41,282 nt of DNA from Lunasporangiospora selenospora (Eukaryota > Mortierellomycota > Mortierellomycetes > Mortierellales > Mortierellaceae). The notes beneath the pieces are model-generated. The model was given only the letters and a program-made list of their open reading frames with translations. It did no database searches and was not told where the DNA came from. Made by a program: the position numbers and the translations under genes. Where the stretch lies: the NCBI GenBank assembly GCA_015680635.1, contig JAABOA010000008.1, positions 3,423 to 44,704 on the forward strand. Reading direction: 5' to 3'. This document shows positions 10,284 to 25,250 of this stretch, one piece after another. The number at the start of each line of letters is the position of its first letter. Position 1 is the first letter of the stretch.

Positions 10284-11789
10284 ATGATGATAGACACAGT
10301 TCTACAGCCCATCTCTTCGCCCATTCTTCTCCCTGGCACCCAACAGGAGCCAACCATGCCTCCATCTCGGCCCTCTCAAAGTAAAGGCCTGGAGACTCGT
10401 CGAATCAGCAGCCCCAGTATACTTTCGTCATCATCAGGTACTTTGACTATTGTTACTACAGGTGGCAGCGTCGGAAGCAGCCATGTCAACGGGAGCACAG
10501 TGGGAACAGGACTCGGAGCAGCAGGGGGAGCCCAGATATCCCCAGGCAACATAAGCCATCCGCATCATGTTACCCAGTCCATGGAAGGCGCACAGCAGCG
10601 GCGGTTTCCCAGCATTGGGGGAACTAAGAAACTTGCGGCTGAGAATCAAACGCTAAAGGCTAAAATTGCAGAATTGGAACGCTACCTGACTGGGTTGAAG
10701 GAGGAGCTTATCTTGGCTCACCGCCAGGTCCAAACCAAGAACCAAGAGGCTAAGGCCTCGCAGGAGCGCAAAGTAGTCGAGATCTACGAGCTTGGCCAAC
10801 ACATTCAACGATGTGAGGCGGATTTAGTCGCCAAGGTGACCGAATGCGAGGCGCTCCAGCAGCGACTTCAACATCAGGCTAAGGAGCAAATGACGAAGCT
10901 AAAGCAAATTAACATGCTGGAGATCGAGATACGAGACTACAAGCGAATGTCGGCAGGAAGTACAGGGAATGGGAGCAACAATAACAGCAGAAGCAGTAGT
11001 GTGAACACGATGGAGAGCGTTCGGTCTTCGACTAATCCGGGCGAGGTTGCCATGTTGGCACAAGAAGAGATCAAGACCCTGAAGAGGGAGAGTTCCAAGA
11101 AGGATACGCAGATCCAGGACCTCCTCAATAAGGTGGCTCGCCTAGAGTCCCTATCCTTGCAAAGAGCCTCCACGGCCTCGTTCATGGCCGCAGCCACTAA
11201 TCAGAATAATAGCAACAAACCATGGGCTAATCAGCCCCAGAACAATTCGGGATCTGGGATCAACAGTGTTGGTTACGATGTCTCTATGGAACACCAGAAG
11301 TTACTAGTCAAGTACCAAGCCCTACACCTCACCCAAGCCTTGGCATCTGAGTGTATCGATGCTCTTGAGAATGAGAACAGCGAGCTCAGAGTCCAATTGT
11401 CGGGCATCCACGACCTTAGTCCAGACACCAGTGTGAGTACTGCGTCTGCCAACCCCATTACTGGATTGTCCCCAATGTCCGTCAAGGCTCGCTACTACCC
11501 AGCAGCAGCGCGCTTGACTCCACTGGATACTTCTGATGCCACCTGCTCAACCCCTCTTATGTCTTCATCTACGATCCTCTCGTCCTCCCGCTCGGTTCAA
11601 TCGAATTCCAGTTCCAGTTCCTCTCCAAGCAGTACCCCTAATACGGCCACATCTCCTACATCTGGTTCTGCGCCTGCCCTGACCCGCAAGTCTTCACTCC
11701 GATATTCAAAAGATGTCTCCTCGCTTCCACTCTCGCCTACGACAATGGCCGCCGTCATTGCGGCGGGACCTCCAATCCCATCCGCATGA
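10284..11789 (+). CDS. Coiled-coil protein with disordered termini
   Basis: One open exon encodes 501 aa from 10284. The ATG at 10356 (ACCATGCC context, starting MPPSRPSQS) is an equally good start and would give 477 aa. The first 110 residues are Ser/Gly/Thr-rich and probably disordered. Residues about 114-225 form a strong heptad coiled coil (KLAAENQTLKAKIAELERYL, then repeated Leu/Glu/Lys/Gln). A second coil lies near 257-290 (EIKTLKRESSKKDTQIQDLL) and a third near 330-375 (HQKLLVKYQALHLTQALASE). The C-terminal 120 residues are Ser/Thr/Pro-rich with runs of Ser. The architecture suits a cytoskeletal, spindle-pole or scaffold protein, but this is inference and I assign no name. The gene is convergent with YSH1. 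AATAAA at 12139-12144 is a likely poly(A) signal. Confidence 0.8.
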   Translation: MMIDTVLQPISSPILLPGTQQEPTMPPSRPSQSKGLETRRISSPSILSSSSGTLTIVTTGGSVGSSHVNGSTVGTGLGAAGGAQISPGNISHPHHVTQSMEGAQQRRFPSIGGTKKLAAENQTLKAKIAELERYLTGLKEELILAHRQVQTKNQEAKASQERKVVEIYELGQHIQRCEADLVAKVTECEALQQRLQHQAKEQMTKLKQINMLEIEIRDYKRMSAGSTGNGSNNNSRSSSVNTMESVRSSTNPGEVAMLAQEEIKTLKRESSKKDTQIQDLLNKVARLESLSLQRASTASFMAAATNQNNSNKPWANQPQNNSGSGINSVGYDVSMEHQKLLVKYQALHLTQALASECIDALENENSELRVQLSGIHDLSPDTSVSTASANPITGLSPMSVKARYYPAAARLTPLDTSDATCSTPLMSSSTILSSSRSVQSNSSSSSSPSSTPNTATSPTSGSAPALTRKSSLRYSKDVSSLPLSPTTMAAVIAAGPPIPSA

Positions 11790-12235
11790 GGATGCGAGTC
11801 GGGTATGGGACGAGATTCCTCGCTCCTGCTGGCGCTCTATCTCCAGGGACCTTTCGTCACCATATCGCTCATCGCTCTTTTCCAGTACCTTGCGCTTTTG
11901 TGAACTGGCAATCCGGTCTCCTTTTTTTTTTCTTTCTTTTTTTAAACTGCCATTTTCCTTTCCCCTGTCATCGCATCTATTCTCATAGTCCCATTTGTCA
12001 TCTTGGGTTGGCTCGTTCTGCCTGCCCTAACTCATACTCTTGTTCTTTTTCTCCCCTTCCTTTTCTTTTTTTTGATTTCTAATCCTCCTTACACTACAAA
12101 GATACCATTTGCACCATCATCAGTTACTAGTACTATGAAATAAAATCGTCGACTTTAATATCCTAAAAGAAAGAAAAAAGGAAAAGAGAAAGAAATAAAG
12201 AGACAGAAGTAGGGTCGATTTCGTCTTCATGTTCC
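11790..12235. other. Convergent 3' interval between coiled-coil gene and YSH1
   Basis: This stretch is pyrimidine-rich 3' UTR-like sequence followed by a purine-rich AGAAAG stretch. No gene is visible. Confidence 0.5.
12139..12144 (+). terminator. Candidate poly(A) signal of the coiled-coil gene
   Basis: AATAAA lies 350 nt after the stop codon, in the short convergent interval with YSH1. Confidence 0.45.
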
Positions 12236-15200
12236 TCACTGCATGCACGTTCTCACTGCACGCTCAAGGACGTTTTGCGTCCGGTGACGCAGAGCATCAG
12301 CGTCACATTGGACTTGGAAGGTGGCACAGTCAACCGTCGCTACGACACCGTCCATTGTGATCTCGATCGTCTTCGTACTATAGTCCTCCTTTAAGTTCTC
12401 TGGTCCAAACTGACTGCTAAAGAACATGACCAGGTCTTGGAATTCATCCTCCTCTGTTCGGTCAATCAATAACATGCCTTTGCTAACCACTGATCCAGAG
12501 CTTGATCCAGCAACTGCTAATTCAGCAAGAGTGGAGGTAGAAGAGGAAGCCTCAGAAAGATCCATCTCTGGCTTCGAGCTCAATTGGTCCTTTTTCTTTT
12601 CTTCACTCTGACCGTGGACAATGGGTTGGCCATGTGAGTGTGAGTGTTTATGATCGGATTTGGTCAACTTGACGGACGCTGGACTAGATTCGATGTTGAG
12701 GATAACAGCAAGGACAGAATCGGCAACCATATCGTTCGTAGCATTTCCTGTCCACTCCAATAAAACGTGGTTGGCGTTGTACTCCTTGACATCCACGGTC
12801 TCAAAGATCTAAATGAATTTAGGATATGATAAGTAATGGAAACACAGTCCCTTGCATTGCAAAAACGTTCGCCAAATGGATAGCTCTTGAGTGATCAACC
12901 TGCATGCCATAAACATACCCTGACAGCTTCTTGCTTATTGAGACTGCGTTCGAGCTCCTCAATCTTTCCAAACATCTGGCGGAGATGGTACTTGAGAAGA
13001 GTAAAGGAAGCATGATAGGGCACCATTTGCCGCTGAACGACAGCTGTAGTTTGGAGTCCATAATCCTTAAGGTCTCCAGTATCCATGATGGTGTATTGAA
13101 AGTCCTTGACCACCACTACACCAGAGACCAGAGAGTTGTTTTCGGGGAAAGTTGAGGCCATTCGTCCAATTGTCTATAATAAATAGTGTGAGGATGGTTA
13201 TTTCAAGAGCTGATCCGGCAGGTGTTTCATCTGAACGTGTGAGTGCGATTTTCACTCTGATAGATTTGGACCACAGTGAGCGCACACAAAGTTCCTTATG
13301 GTTTAGTACATACCCGCGCGAGCTTTTCTCCTCTAAAGTATAGCTTGACAGTCTCAGTATTCCTTGGTGTAAAGATATGAATGACTTCATCTCTTTCGTG
13401 GTACTTGCTGAGAAGCGCACTCTTCAGACGGCCCATTGCATTAGTTTCACCATGAACCAAAATCTATAGAGTAAGGTAGATATTAGTAAGGCATGAATCT
13501 ATGATCGTAAACACAACAAAAAAAATACTATGGCGTAGAGAGAACAAGGTTCTTACCACATAGGGGGCCTTGACCTCGTCGATAAAGGCGCTATTCTGAG
13601 TATAGTCCACATGAGCTGAGAATGAAATATAATCAACCGACATTCGTAGCTTAAGCTTCTGGCCGTTCATTGTCTGAATCTCATCTGGTTCGTTCATCAC
13701 ATCCTTGGCAAGTGTGTTCTCAACGCAGTATCCTGTGATCAGCAGTCCGTTCTTCTTGTCTGTACACCAACGCTCAAACAGTTCGCGTGACAGTCCATTC
13801 TGAAGCATTCCGGGACTTGCCATCATTACACAAGGACCCGTATCATCAAACATGTCCATGTTCTTGAGATGAGAAATATGTTTGAAAACAAAAGGGTTGG
13901 AGACCGCAAATTGCTTTCGGATACGTGCATTCATCATATTGATGTAGGTTTGGTAAACAGTCATGCATTTTTTGGCGAGTGACGATGCGTAATACACAGG
14001 GATGGACTCGAGTTCAGGATGCGCAGCCCAGTATTCATCAAGCATCAAAAGCAATTCTTGGGCCTGACCGAGGGCAAAGACAGGCAAGAGACAGCGCCCG
14101 CCTCGCTGTACGATATCATGTACCGTGCTGGTGAATCGTCTCTCGCGGTCAATTCGGGGTTCGTGGCTCTGCACTCCATAGGTTGACTCACAAATGAGAA
14201 CATCTGGTTGGACATTGCTGGGCTTCTCAGCGGCCATCAAGTGACGATCTTCCTCGCGTGAGTAGTCTCCAGTGTAGAGGATCTAAAGAAATCACATTAG
14301 AGGTAGCGGATCAAAATATAGTCTCTTAGTGCACCAATTTCGAGAGGTCTAAAGAAAAAAAATATCAAAACAAATAGAAAAGACTTGTACCTTGACACCA
14401 GCAATCTCGATCAAGAACATGGCTGCTCCGAGCACATGCCCGGCATTGTATCCAGTAAACTTGATTCCATCCACATTCATTTCCTGATGATAGTCTACAG
14501 TCTCGATTTTGTCATAGCAGGCAGCAAGCTGCGCTTCATCGTAAAGCATTTCATTTGCTCCGACATTACTATACATATTGGCGTACTGTCACGCGTTAGT
14601 GAACATGTTTGTAAAACAAAAGCAAGACCCATAGAGTCCTAGGTTATGCATGAAGTTCTTGAGACGTTTTACCTGACTTTGACGTAGTCCGACAGAAGCC
14701 ACTTAAAGATGGCCTTGGTAGGGTGGGTCATAAAGATCCTTCCTTTGAAGGATGTCTATTTGTTCGTAAAAGAATTATATCAAATTTTAGTCCGAAAAAA
14801 GAAAGTTCAATGTTTTGTAGAAACAATACGTGGCAAGCAGGGCGCAAGGTTCTTGATTACATACTCTTTCTGTGAAATAAGGTAATCCGGCAGCATGATC
14901 CAAATGAAAGCTAGTATTGTTGTTGTTGTTGTTGTTTTTTTTTTTAAAAAAAAAGGTTAGAAGAGTTTATGCGCCAGTGTACAGTCTATTTGGATTGAAC
15001 TCCTAAAAGCGACTCTGCAGGGATTCTTACTGGGTAATCAAGAGAACATCAATCGAAGCAGGGTCAATCTCATCAAAGAAAGGCAAACCAGAGATACCGC
15101 CCTGTCCCGGATGAATACCACAGTCCAGCTAAGTATTGTATACAATGGTTGTTGATATTGTCCATTGAACGATAAGGCAAAAGAAAGAAATGTTATCACA

Positions 15201-15436
15201 GGGCTCTCCAGGGTAATAGACATGAAAGAGGGTCCAAGTTTTGTATAAAACGCATATGCTTTATTCCTCTCGCTCGTAATCTGAAATGCAATAGGTAGAA
15301 GTACCAACACTGTCTTGCCCTTGTATTTGAGGACGTGGCATGAACGGCCGACCTCGCTTCCAGCTCCAAGAGGGGTCACCTCCATGAGATCGCTCTCATC
15401 CCCGACGGGGAGCTCTGCCTTCCTCTTGTATGACAT
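12236..15436 (-). CDS. YSH1: Ysh1/CPSF73, pre-mRNA 3'-end processing endonuclease
   Basis: This is the zinc-dependent metallo-beta-lactamase/beta-CASP nuclease of the cleavage and polyadenylation factor. It cuts nuclear pre-mRNA before poly(A) addition. Nine exons fit in frame: 15436-15305, 15128-15031, 14910-14865, 14755-14673, 14568-14391, 14282-13557, 13463-13314, 13173-12919 and 12808-12236. They sum to 2241 nt (746 aa). Visible landmarks are [10 protein letters not shown], then [11 protein letters not shown], the metal-binding HFHLDH at 77-82 (split by intron 2), [38 protein letters not shown] and [19 protein letters not shown]. These are followed by [13 protein letters not shown] and ILVHGE. 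The C-terminal domain (about 500-746) is variable and Ser-rich in the middle. The length is normal for the family. The start at 15436 (MSYKRKAEL) is preferred over 15472 because the extra 12 residues are not conserved in character. It shares a 265-bp promoter region with PRP28. Confidence 0.95.
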
Positions 15437-15701
15437 GCCGGTGACTCTACTATTTGTTGGACGAGTAAACAAGCTAATTCCTTCGTTCCTATGTCCTGGT
15501 ATTCAGCGCCTCAGATTCGTCTCCGTTTGTGGAAAGTACAGCGTAGGGTAATTGGGAAAGAAAAGGGTGCCGAGATGGAGAAATGAATCCTGCCTTTGAA
15601 AGTCCAGCAGTGGCTTGGTCATTCAGACTTTGAAGGAGAGAGATTAACTCTGCAGGCGAAGCACATCATTCATACAACTTACTACAATTAACCATTCAAC
15701 A
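15437..15701. promoter_or_regulatory. Divergent promoter between YSH1 and PRP28
   Basis: The two start codons face away from each other across 265 bp, so this interval must contain both leaders and core promoters. No TATA box is obvious, which fits housekeeping genes. Confidence 0.6.
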
Positions 15702-18700
15702 ATGTCCAACAGACAGGGCGACTATAGGCGTAACGGAGGTGGCGCATACAGAGGAAGGAGCAGGAGTCCCGACAGGAGCCGCGCTCGAGACCTAGATGGT
15801 GGGGATCGTTTCTCTGGCCGTGGAGGTGGACGAGATCATCGCGACGACCGTGATTTCCGAGATGCGCGAGAGAGTCGAGACTACCGAGACGGTAGAGATC
15901 GAGATTATCGAGGCAACAGAGACAGTAGAGACGGTAAGGGTAATAAGGATGGCCGAGATGGTAGATTTGGCGGCAGTCGACCCGACATGAGAGATAACCG
16001 AGACTATAGAGGTTTCCGGGATGCCAGGGACGGTCGGGATAGTCGTGGTGACTCTTATCGAGATTCAAAATACTCCAGAGATGACAGGCCAAGAGACCCC
16101 CCTCTGTCCACTTCAACCCAGCAACCTGAGGCTTCTGGAGACAGCACAATGGATACTGATCAAAGCCCTGTACCTCAAAGGAAGGTTCCTATTTCTCTTG
16201 AAGAGTTGATCAAGAAAAAGGAGGAAGAAAAGCAAGCGCTTGAGAAGGTAACTCTCTCTACGTTGACACATAGTCGCACACTGCCTTATGTAATGCTAGA
16301 CCAGCTGCTCACCCGCGACTCCTTTTCTCCATTTGTAACCCCATAAATAGCCAAAGTTCCTAACCAAGGAAGAACGAGCGCAACTAGCCCTAGAAAAACG
16401 TTCAAAGGAAGTTGAAGAACAAAGGAGGCAACAAGATCTGGATCGACAAAAGCGACTCGAGTTTGACTCGAAGGCGCGAAATGAGGTCGTCGACAATAAC
16501 CGTTATGGATACGATAGTAGAATCAACGCGCGTGACAAGGCAGAGCGCAACCGCGCTGCTGGAAAGACGAATAATCAAGAGACTGAGGATCGCTCATCTG
16601 TCTTTCTTGGTGAAAAGGAGGTCGAGTCTGTGAAGGTAGCTACCATTAACGTGATTTCGTGCTAGGTCCAGTTCCCCCCCCCCCCAGAAAGTACATATCC
16701 TTACGGACGCATCTAACTCCCTTTCCTCTTTCTGGAATAGAAACGATACATGGGCATTGAAGAGAAGGAGAGAAAGGTTCGCAAACGCAACGATAAAAAG
16801 TTTGTGTTTGACTGGAACGCTGACGACGACACTTCGCGAGATCTAAACCCCATCTACACTCACAGGCACAGTGCCCAACTCTTTGGCCGTGGACATTTTG
16901 CAGGCATTGAACTTAAAGATTCGAAGACTCGCGATCAATTTTACGATAAGCTAATGGCTGTTCGGCGCTCAGACTCAGAGAGTGCTCGTGCAACGTATGA
17001 AAGCCATTCAAACATCTTCGTGGAGACAAAATGCAGCTTTTCATCTCTCCGATACATCTATGCTAACATTTCTCCTTTTGTTTTCCCTCATCGTCTCAAT
17101 AGCGAGTTGGATGATCTTGCTGCACAGAGAGAGCGCAAGGTCAACTACGCAGATCGCCACTGGTCCGACAAGCCATTGGACCAAATGAAGGAAAGAGACT
17201 GGCGTATTTTCAAAGAGGACTTCAACATTTCTTGCAAAGGTACAGTCATTGATACTGGGTAATAAGAGAAACTCTTTACTTGTCACTGTTATCATGTGTA
17301 TAGTCTTGCTAACCAAATGCTTCCTTTTGGACATTTTTTTCTTATTATCAGGTGGAAGTATTCCTAATCCTATCCGTCGTTGGAGTGAATCTACAGTTGA
17401 TACACGAATTCTTACAGTTATTGACAAAGTTGGATACAAGGAACCGACGCCAATTCAACGTCAGGCCATTCCTATTGGACTCCAGAACCGCGATATTATC
17501 GGTATTGCAGAGACAGGAAGTGGTAAAACAGCCTCGTTCCTTATTCCAATGCTTCAGTTTATTTTTGATCTTCCAAAGCTCAACGAGGAAAACATGGTCC
17601 ATGGTCCATACGCTCTTATTCTGGCACCCACAAGAGAGTTGGCTCAGCAAATCGAGCAAGAGTCACTCAAGTTTGCGACCCATCTTGGATTCAATTGTGT
17701 CTCTATTGTCGGTGGTCATGCAGTCGAAGATCAGGCTTTCAACCTTCGAAACGGAGCAGAGATCATTATTGCCACTCCTGGTCGTTTGAAGGATTGTTTG
17801 GAACGTCGTATCCTGGTTTTAAATCAGTGTACATATGTCGTCATGGATGAGGCTGACAGGATGATCGACATGGGTTTCGAGGCCGATGTCAATTTTATTT
17901 TGGACGCCCTCCCCGTATCCAATTCGAAACCAGACACGGATGAGGCAGAAGACGCCTCCAAGATGACCATGGCCATTGACGATGATTCTCAACGAAAGTA
18001 TCGACAGACAACCATGTTCTCAGCTACCATGCCCCCAGCTGTCGAACGTCTTGCCAAAAAGTATCTGAGGAGACCAGCCGTGGTTACGATCGGTACAGCC
18101 GGCCAGGCTGTCGAGACTGTCGAGCAGCGCGTTGAGATGATCTCGGACGAGAACAGGAAGAGGTATGCCGAATCTATGGATCATAGGTGGCCTTGCTTGT
18201 GTTTTCTTTTTCGCAAGAATTTCGTGCGAGAGATTGGCTGACTCTATTTTATTTTGATCCATTGTCTCTAATGTACTTTTAGGAACCGCCTCATGGAGCT
18301 TTTGAAAGGACAATTTGCTCCGCCAATGATTGTGTTTGTGAACCAAAAGAAGAGTTGTGATATGCTGGCCAAGATGATCAATGGCTCAGGACTTCGGGCG
18401 ACAACTCTACATGGAAGTAAATCTCAGGAGCAGCGTGAGCTCGCTCTGGCCCAACTCAAGAATGGCAAGAGCGATGTCTTGGTTGCGACGGATGTGGCAG
18501 GTCGTGGTATTGATATCCAGAACGTCTCTTTGGTCCTCAACTATGACATGGCTAAGAACATTGAAGACTACACCCATCGTATCGGTCGTACGGGTCGTGC
18601 TGGACGCTCTGGTGTTGCCATTACATTCTTGGCGAATGACGACACCGATGTCATGTATGATCTCAAGCAAATGTTGATGAAATCCACTATTGCTACCATT

Positions 18701-18781
18701 CCCGCAGATCTCAGAAACCACGAAGCTGCAATGACTAGAGGAGGTGTTGGTGGACGCAGAAGGGGAGGTGACAAGTTTTGA
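15702..18781 (+). CDS. PRP28: Prp28/DDX23, spliceosomal DEAD-box RNA helicase
   Basis: This is the ATPase that displaces U1 snRNP from the 5' splice site to let U6 bind. Six exons fit in frame: 15702-16247, 16351-16635, 16741-16994, 17103-17239, 17352-18162 and 18283-18781 (2532 nt, 843 aa). The first about 125 residues are RS/RD-rich (repeated RDYRD, RDGRD), as in human DDX23, followed by a Lys/Glu helix. The U5-contacting linker shows [26 protein letters not shown] and DRDWRIF-like KERDWRIF. Helicase motifs are [18 protein letters not shown] (Q motif), AETGSGKT (about 460), [13 protein letters not shown] (573-576), SAT (about 631), DVAGRGID and HRIGRTGR (about 776). All catalytic residues are intact. 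Intron 2 contains a poly(C) run before its acceptor. The exon 3 donor was chosen because only it keeps the phase. Confidence 0.95.
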
Positions 18782-18982
18782 AGTAGTAATGGGGACTAGC
18801 CTCCCCTTTTTGTATAAGCATCATATTGACTTCTCAGATGGGTGTGGGAGTAGAGAGTCGGCAGACATTTTGTCGAGACAGGCCATTGATCGTGGCCTTC
18901 TCATAAACATAGTAAAATAAAAAAAAGCATTTCATTTTGAAAACATCGACGCCATACAATTGACATAGTTATCTAGCCTTTT

Positions 18983-20315
18983 CTATCCACGACGGCCTCC
19001 CTTAAGCGAAGCCTGACCAGGTGCCTTCATGCGACGGCGTCTCCTAGCAGCAGCAAGCTCCTCCTCCTTTGCACGAGCANNNNNNNNNNCGAGCAGCAAG
19101 CTGAGCTTCATCCTCCAGATCTGATCCATACACTTCATCGTCACTGGCAGAAGGTGTGCCCTTTTGTTGAGCTTTCTTGGCGGCTCTCTTCTTGGTCAAC
19201 TCGGCACGACGTGCACGTCTGGCCTCCATCTCTGCCATCTCATCATCAGGTCGAATGCTCTCAAAGATATCCAGCGCCAACACCTTCTCCTGCACAGACT
19301 TGGGGCATCCTTTCAGTGCAAGTTTGGCGATCCAGAAGGGAATACGGAAAATAACCAAATCCTTGACCTTGGGTGAGTGAATATTGTCCAAAGTGAGCTC
19401 GATCTCTTCACCATACTGGTTTACGGCATACATTGGGCTCGCCTCGGGAGGAGGGGTGGCAGTTTCGGAGGTTTGGCCTGCACGGCGTTGCCGTCCAGTC
19501 AAAGGTCCGTCAAGAGTCTTTTGGTATTTTTCACGAGTCATTTCCTTATACTGCTCAATCATGCGCGACATACGGCGGCGCTCTTGCATGTACCCAACAT
19601 AGCGTCCAAGATATTGGAATCCAGAAGCGATGAAGAGCAAGAAGACGGTCACCGCCTTGAGGCCAGGGCGATGGCGGCTGTAGAGGTAGGCAGACCCACG
19701 CCAGCGGGGGACGCCATTCTTGAGGAAAAAGTCATAGCGCTCACGCTTGCGATCATCACGAAGGATGGCGATGATGCTTGAGAGACGAGCGTATCTTTCC
19801 TGTGCCCCCTTAGCCTTGTTCTTATCAGGGCTAGGCAATGGAAGATAAATCCCACAAAAAGTCGGGGACATGAATCGTAATATGAGTTTCTTGTGAGCAA
19901 TCGATCTACGTGATGAACGGACACACGTCCTCTTTCCAGGTCTGGGAAGAGATGAATCGGAAACATGGACAAGGAACCACTTACTGCAAGGTACGGGACT
20001 TTTTACGGAAGGCACGCTCGATATCTGCCTTGGGAGTATCCTTTGCAACGCCTATCCATGAATAAAAGCTGACGTCCGAGCCTTGGTCCTTCTCCAGTGC
20101 ATCCACGAGGTCGAAAATCTCAAAGTCACCTAGAGTTTCCGTCAAGTAGGAGGTTAGAGATCAGGGGTCGAATGTAAAGACAAGTGGAAGTTGAGGCAGG
20201 ACCACAAACAGGACAGGAGTCCCTAAGAGTTACCTTCTTCCCAGGCGGCGACGCATTGGACAAGGGCCAGTAAGGCCAAGAGCATCAGCAATGCCAGGTT
20301 GAAGTTCCACCGCAT
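18983..20315 (-). CDS. Erj5-like ER membrane J-domain protein, with assembly gap
   Basis: This is a J-protein co-chaperone of ER folding, similar in architecture to yeast Erj5. Exons are 20315-20234, 20129-19985 and 19830-18983; the last is interrupted by ten Ns at 19080-19089. Residues 1-26 are a signal peptide (MRWNFNLALLMLLALLALVQ, then CVAA). The J domain follows, with the HPD triplet at 76-78; its His codon is split by intron 2. A transmembrane helix (AVTVFLLFIASGFQYLG) begins near 133. The tail is highly charged and basic (ARRARRAELTKKRAAKK; RRRRRMKAPGQ) and ends KGGRRG. As assembled, the gap breaks the frame. Collapsing the six-base overlap CGAGCA on both sides of the Ns restores one 352-aa reading frame, so the gene is probably intact. 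The call as Erj5-like rests on the RYDFFLKNGVPRWRG and SRHRPG segments. Confidence 0.85.
19080..19089. other. Assembly gap (10 Ns), probably artefactual
   Basis: Ten Ns are flanked by the same hexamer, CGAGCA, at 19074-19079 and 19090-19095. Merging that overlap removes the gap and restores the Erj5-like reading frame. Confidence 0.8.
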
Positions 20316-20607
20316 TGTGATGATGGAGAGAATGGAGAGATGAGAAAGATGATGAGCGAGAGGGCTCTCGACAACACTCTACATGAGTAACCTACAGAAA
20401 CCTTGCACGTAGCGAAATTAAGTTAAGCCACATGTACCAACGAAGTTCGGATTGGGTGGAACCGTTCCGTCATTTGAGGCGCTCTGAGAAAGGCAAGTTG
20501 AGAGAAGGAAGACACCAAGTGTTCTTCTCAAAGTACTTGGAATTACCCCCTTCATTCAATGGACGGAGTTAGTACGCTAGTACGAACAACCCACCAGAAA
20601 ACTCTTT

Positions 20608-20640
20608 GCGCGCGCGCGCGCGTGTGTGTGTATGTGTGTG
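20608..20640. repeat. (CG)n(TG)n alternating purine-pyrimidine tract
   Basis: About 33 bp of strictly alternating CG then TG dinucleotides, with one TATG interruption, lie about 290 bp upstream of the Erj5-like start. Such sequence can adopt Z-DNA. Confidence 0.85.
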
Positions 20641-21204
20641 TTTTTAAGGGTTGTGCCTCTATCCCTTCTCCAGTTCATAGAAAGTCTCACCGCACGTCTA
20701 TCGTAGCAGAAATGGAATCATCGATCGGTCTCAGCCTCTTGTTATTTTCATTTGCCAACAAGTGATCCTTCGAAGAAGTTGACATTTTATATTTCTCTCC
20801 ACCCCATTTTACCTTTTTCATATTTGGTCCAGTCTTCTCCTTCCTCGCCATCTTCTCTTGCCTTGCCTCAAGGGCAGCGATCTCGACCCACATTATTTAG
20901 CAAAAAGAAGTGAACAGAGGTGAGTTGTGAAGAATCAGAGGGTATAAGGAGTAAAAGAATTGCGTATAATACGAACAATGACTTAATTTGTCGTTGTCGA
21001 CTTGGCTCTACCCTCCATTTCCATTTTCATATTCGTTTTTTAATAGACATTTTAGTTTGGTGCTTGATGCCTTCACTCTTTGGACGATCCTGCGTGCAGC
21101 ATATCCTAAAAAAAGTAGACATGAGGCCATTCCCTTACAATGTCGATAAATGACCCTGTAGCTTCATCGTACTAGTATGTCGCTAATCTGATGGAATTAC
21201 TTCT

Positions 21205-21210
21205 TTTATT
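21205..21210 (-). terminator. Candidate poly(A) signal of the SERCA gene
   Basis: AATAAA on the minus strand lies 70 nt downstream of the SERCA stop codon. Confidence 0.45.
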
Positions 21211-21279
21211 AACGATAAATGGTGACTCTAGAGTTTGTTTCTTTTGATGCTTGCTTGTTTCTGACAACGTGAGCTCATT

Positions 21280-25058
<3,779 letters not shown>

Positions 25059-25162
25059 GTAGAATTCAGCTGAGGGCTAAATCGATGCACACCATCATAC
25101 CGTTCGGTTTCAGTCGCGAGCACAAAGTGCAAATCCGAACCATTTTCGACAAAAAGAGAAAT

Positions 25163-25250
<88 letters not shown>

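Larger units (their letters stand above)
20316..21279. other. Intergenic region between Erj5-like and SERCA genes
   Basis: It holds the promoter of the Erj5-like gene and the 3' flank of the SERCA gene. A (CG)n(TG)n tract lies at 20608-20640. The plus-strand TTTATT at 21205-21210 reads AATAAA on the minus strand, 70 nt past the SERCA stop. The small ORFs are not convincing. Confidence 0.5.

Noticed and set aside
19154-19781. Plus-strand ORFs of 66-134 aa opposite the Erj5-like gene
   Set aside because: They are antisense shadows. The minus strand carries the J domain, membrane helix and basic tail.
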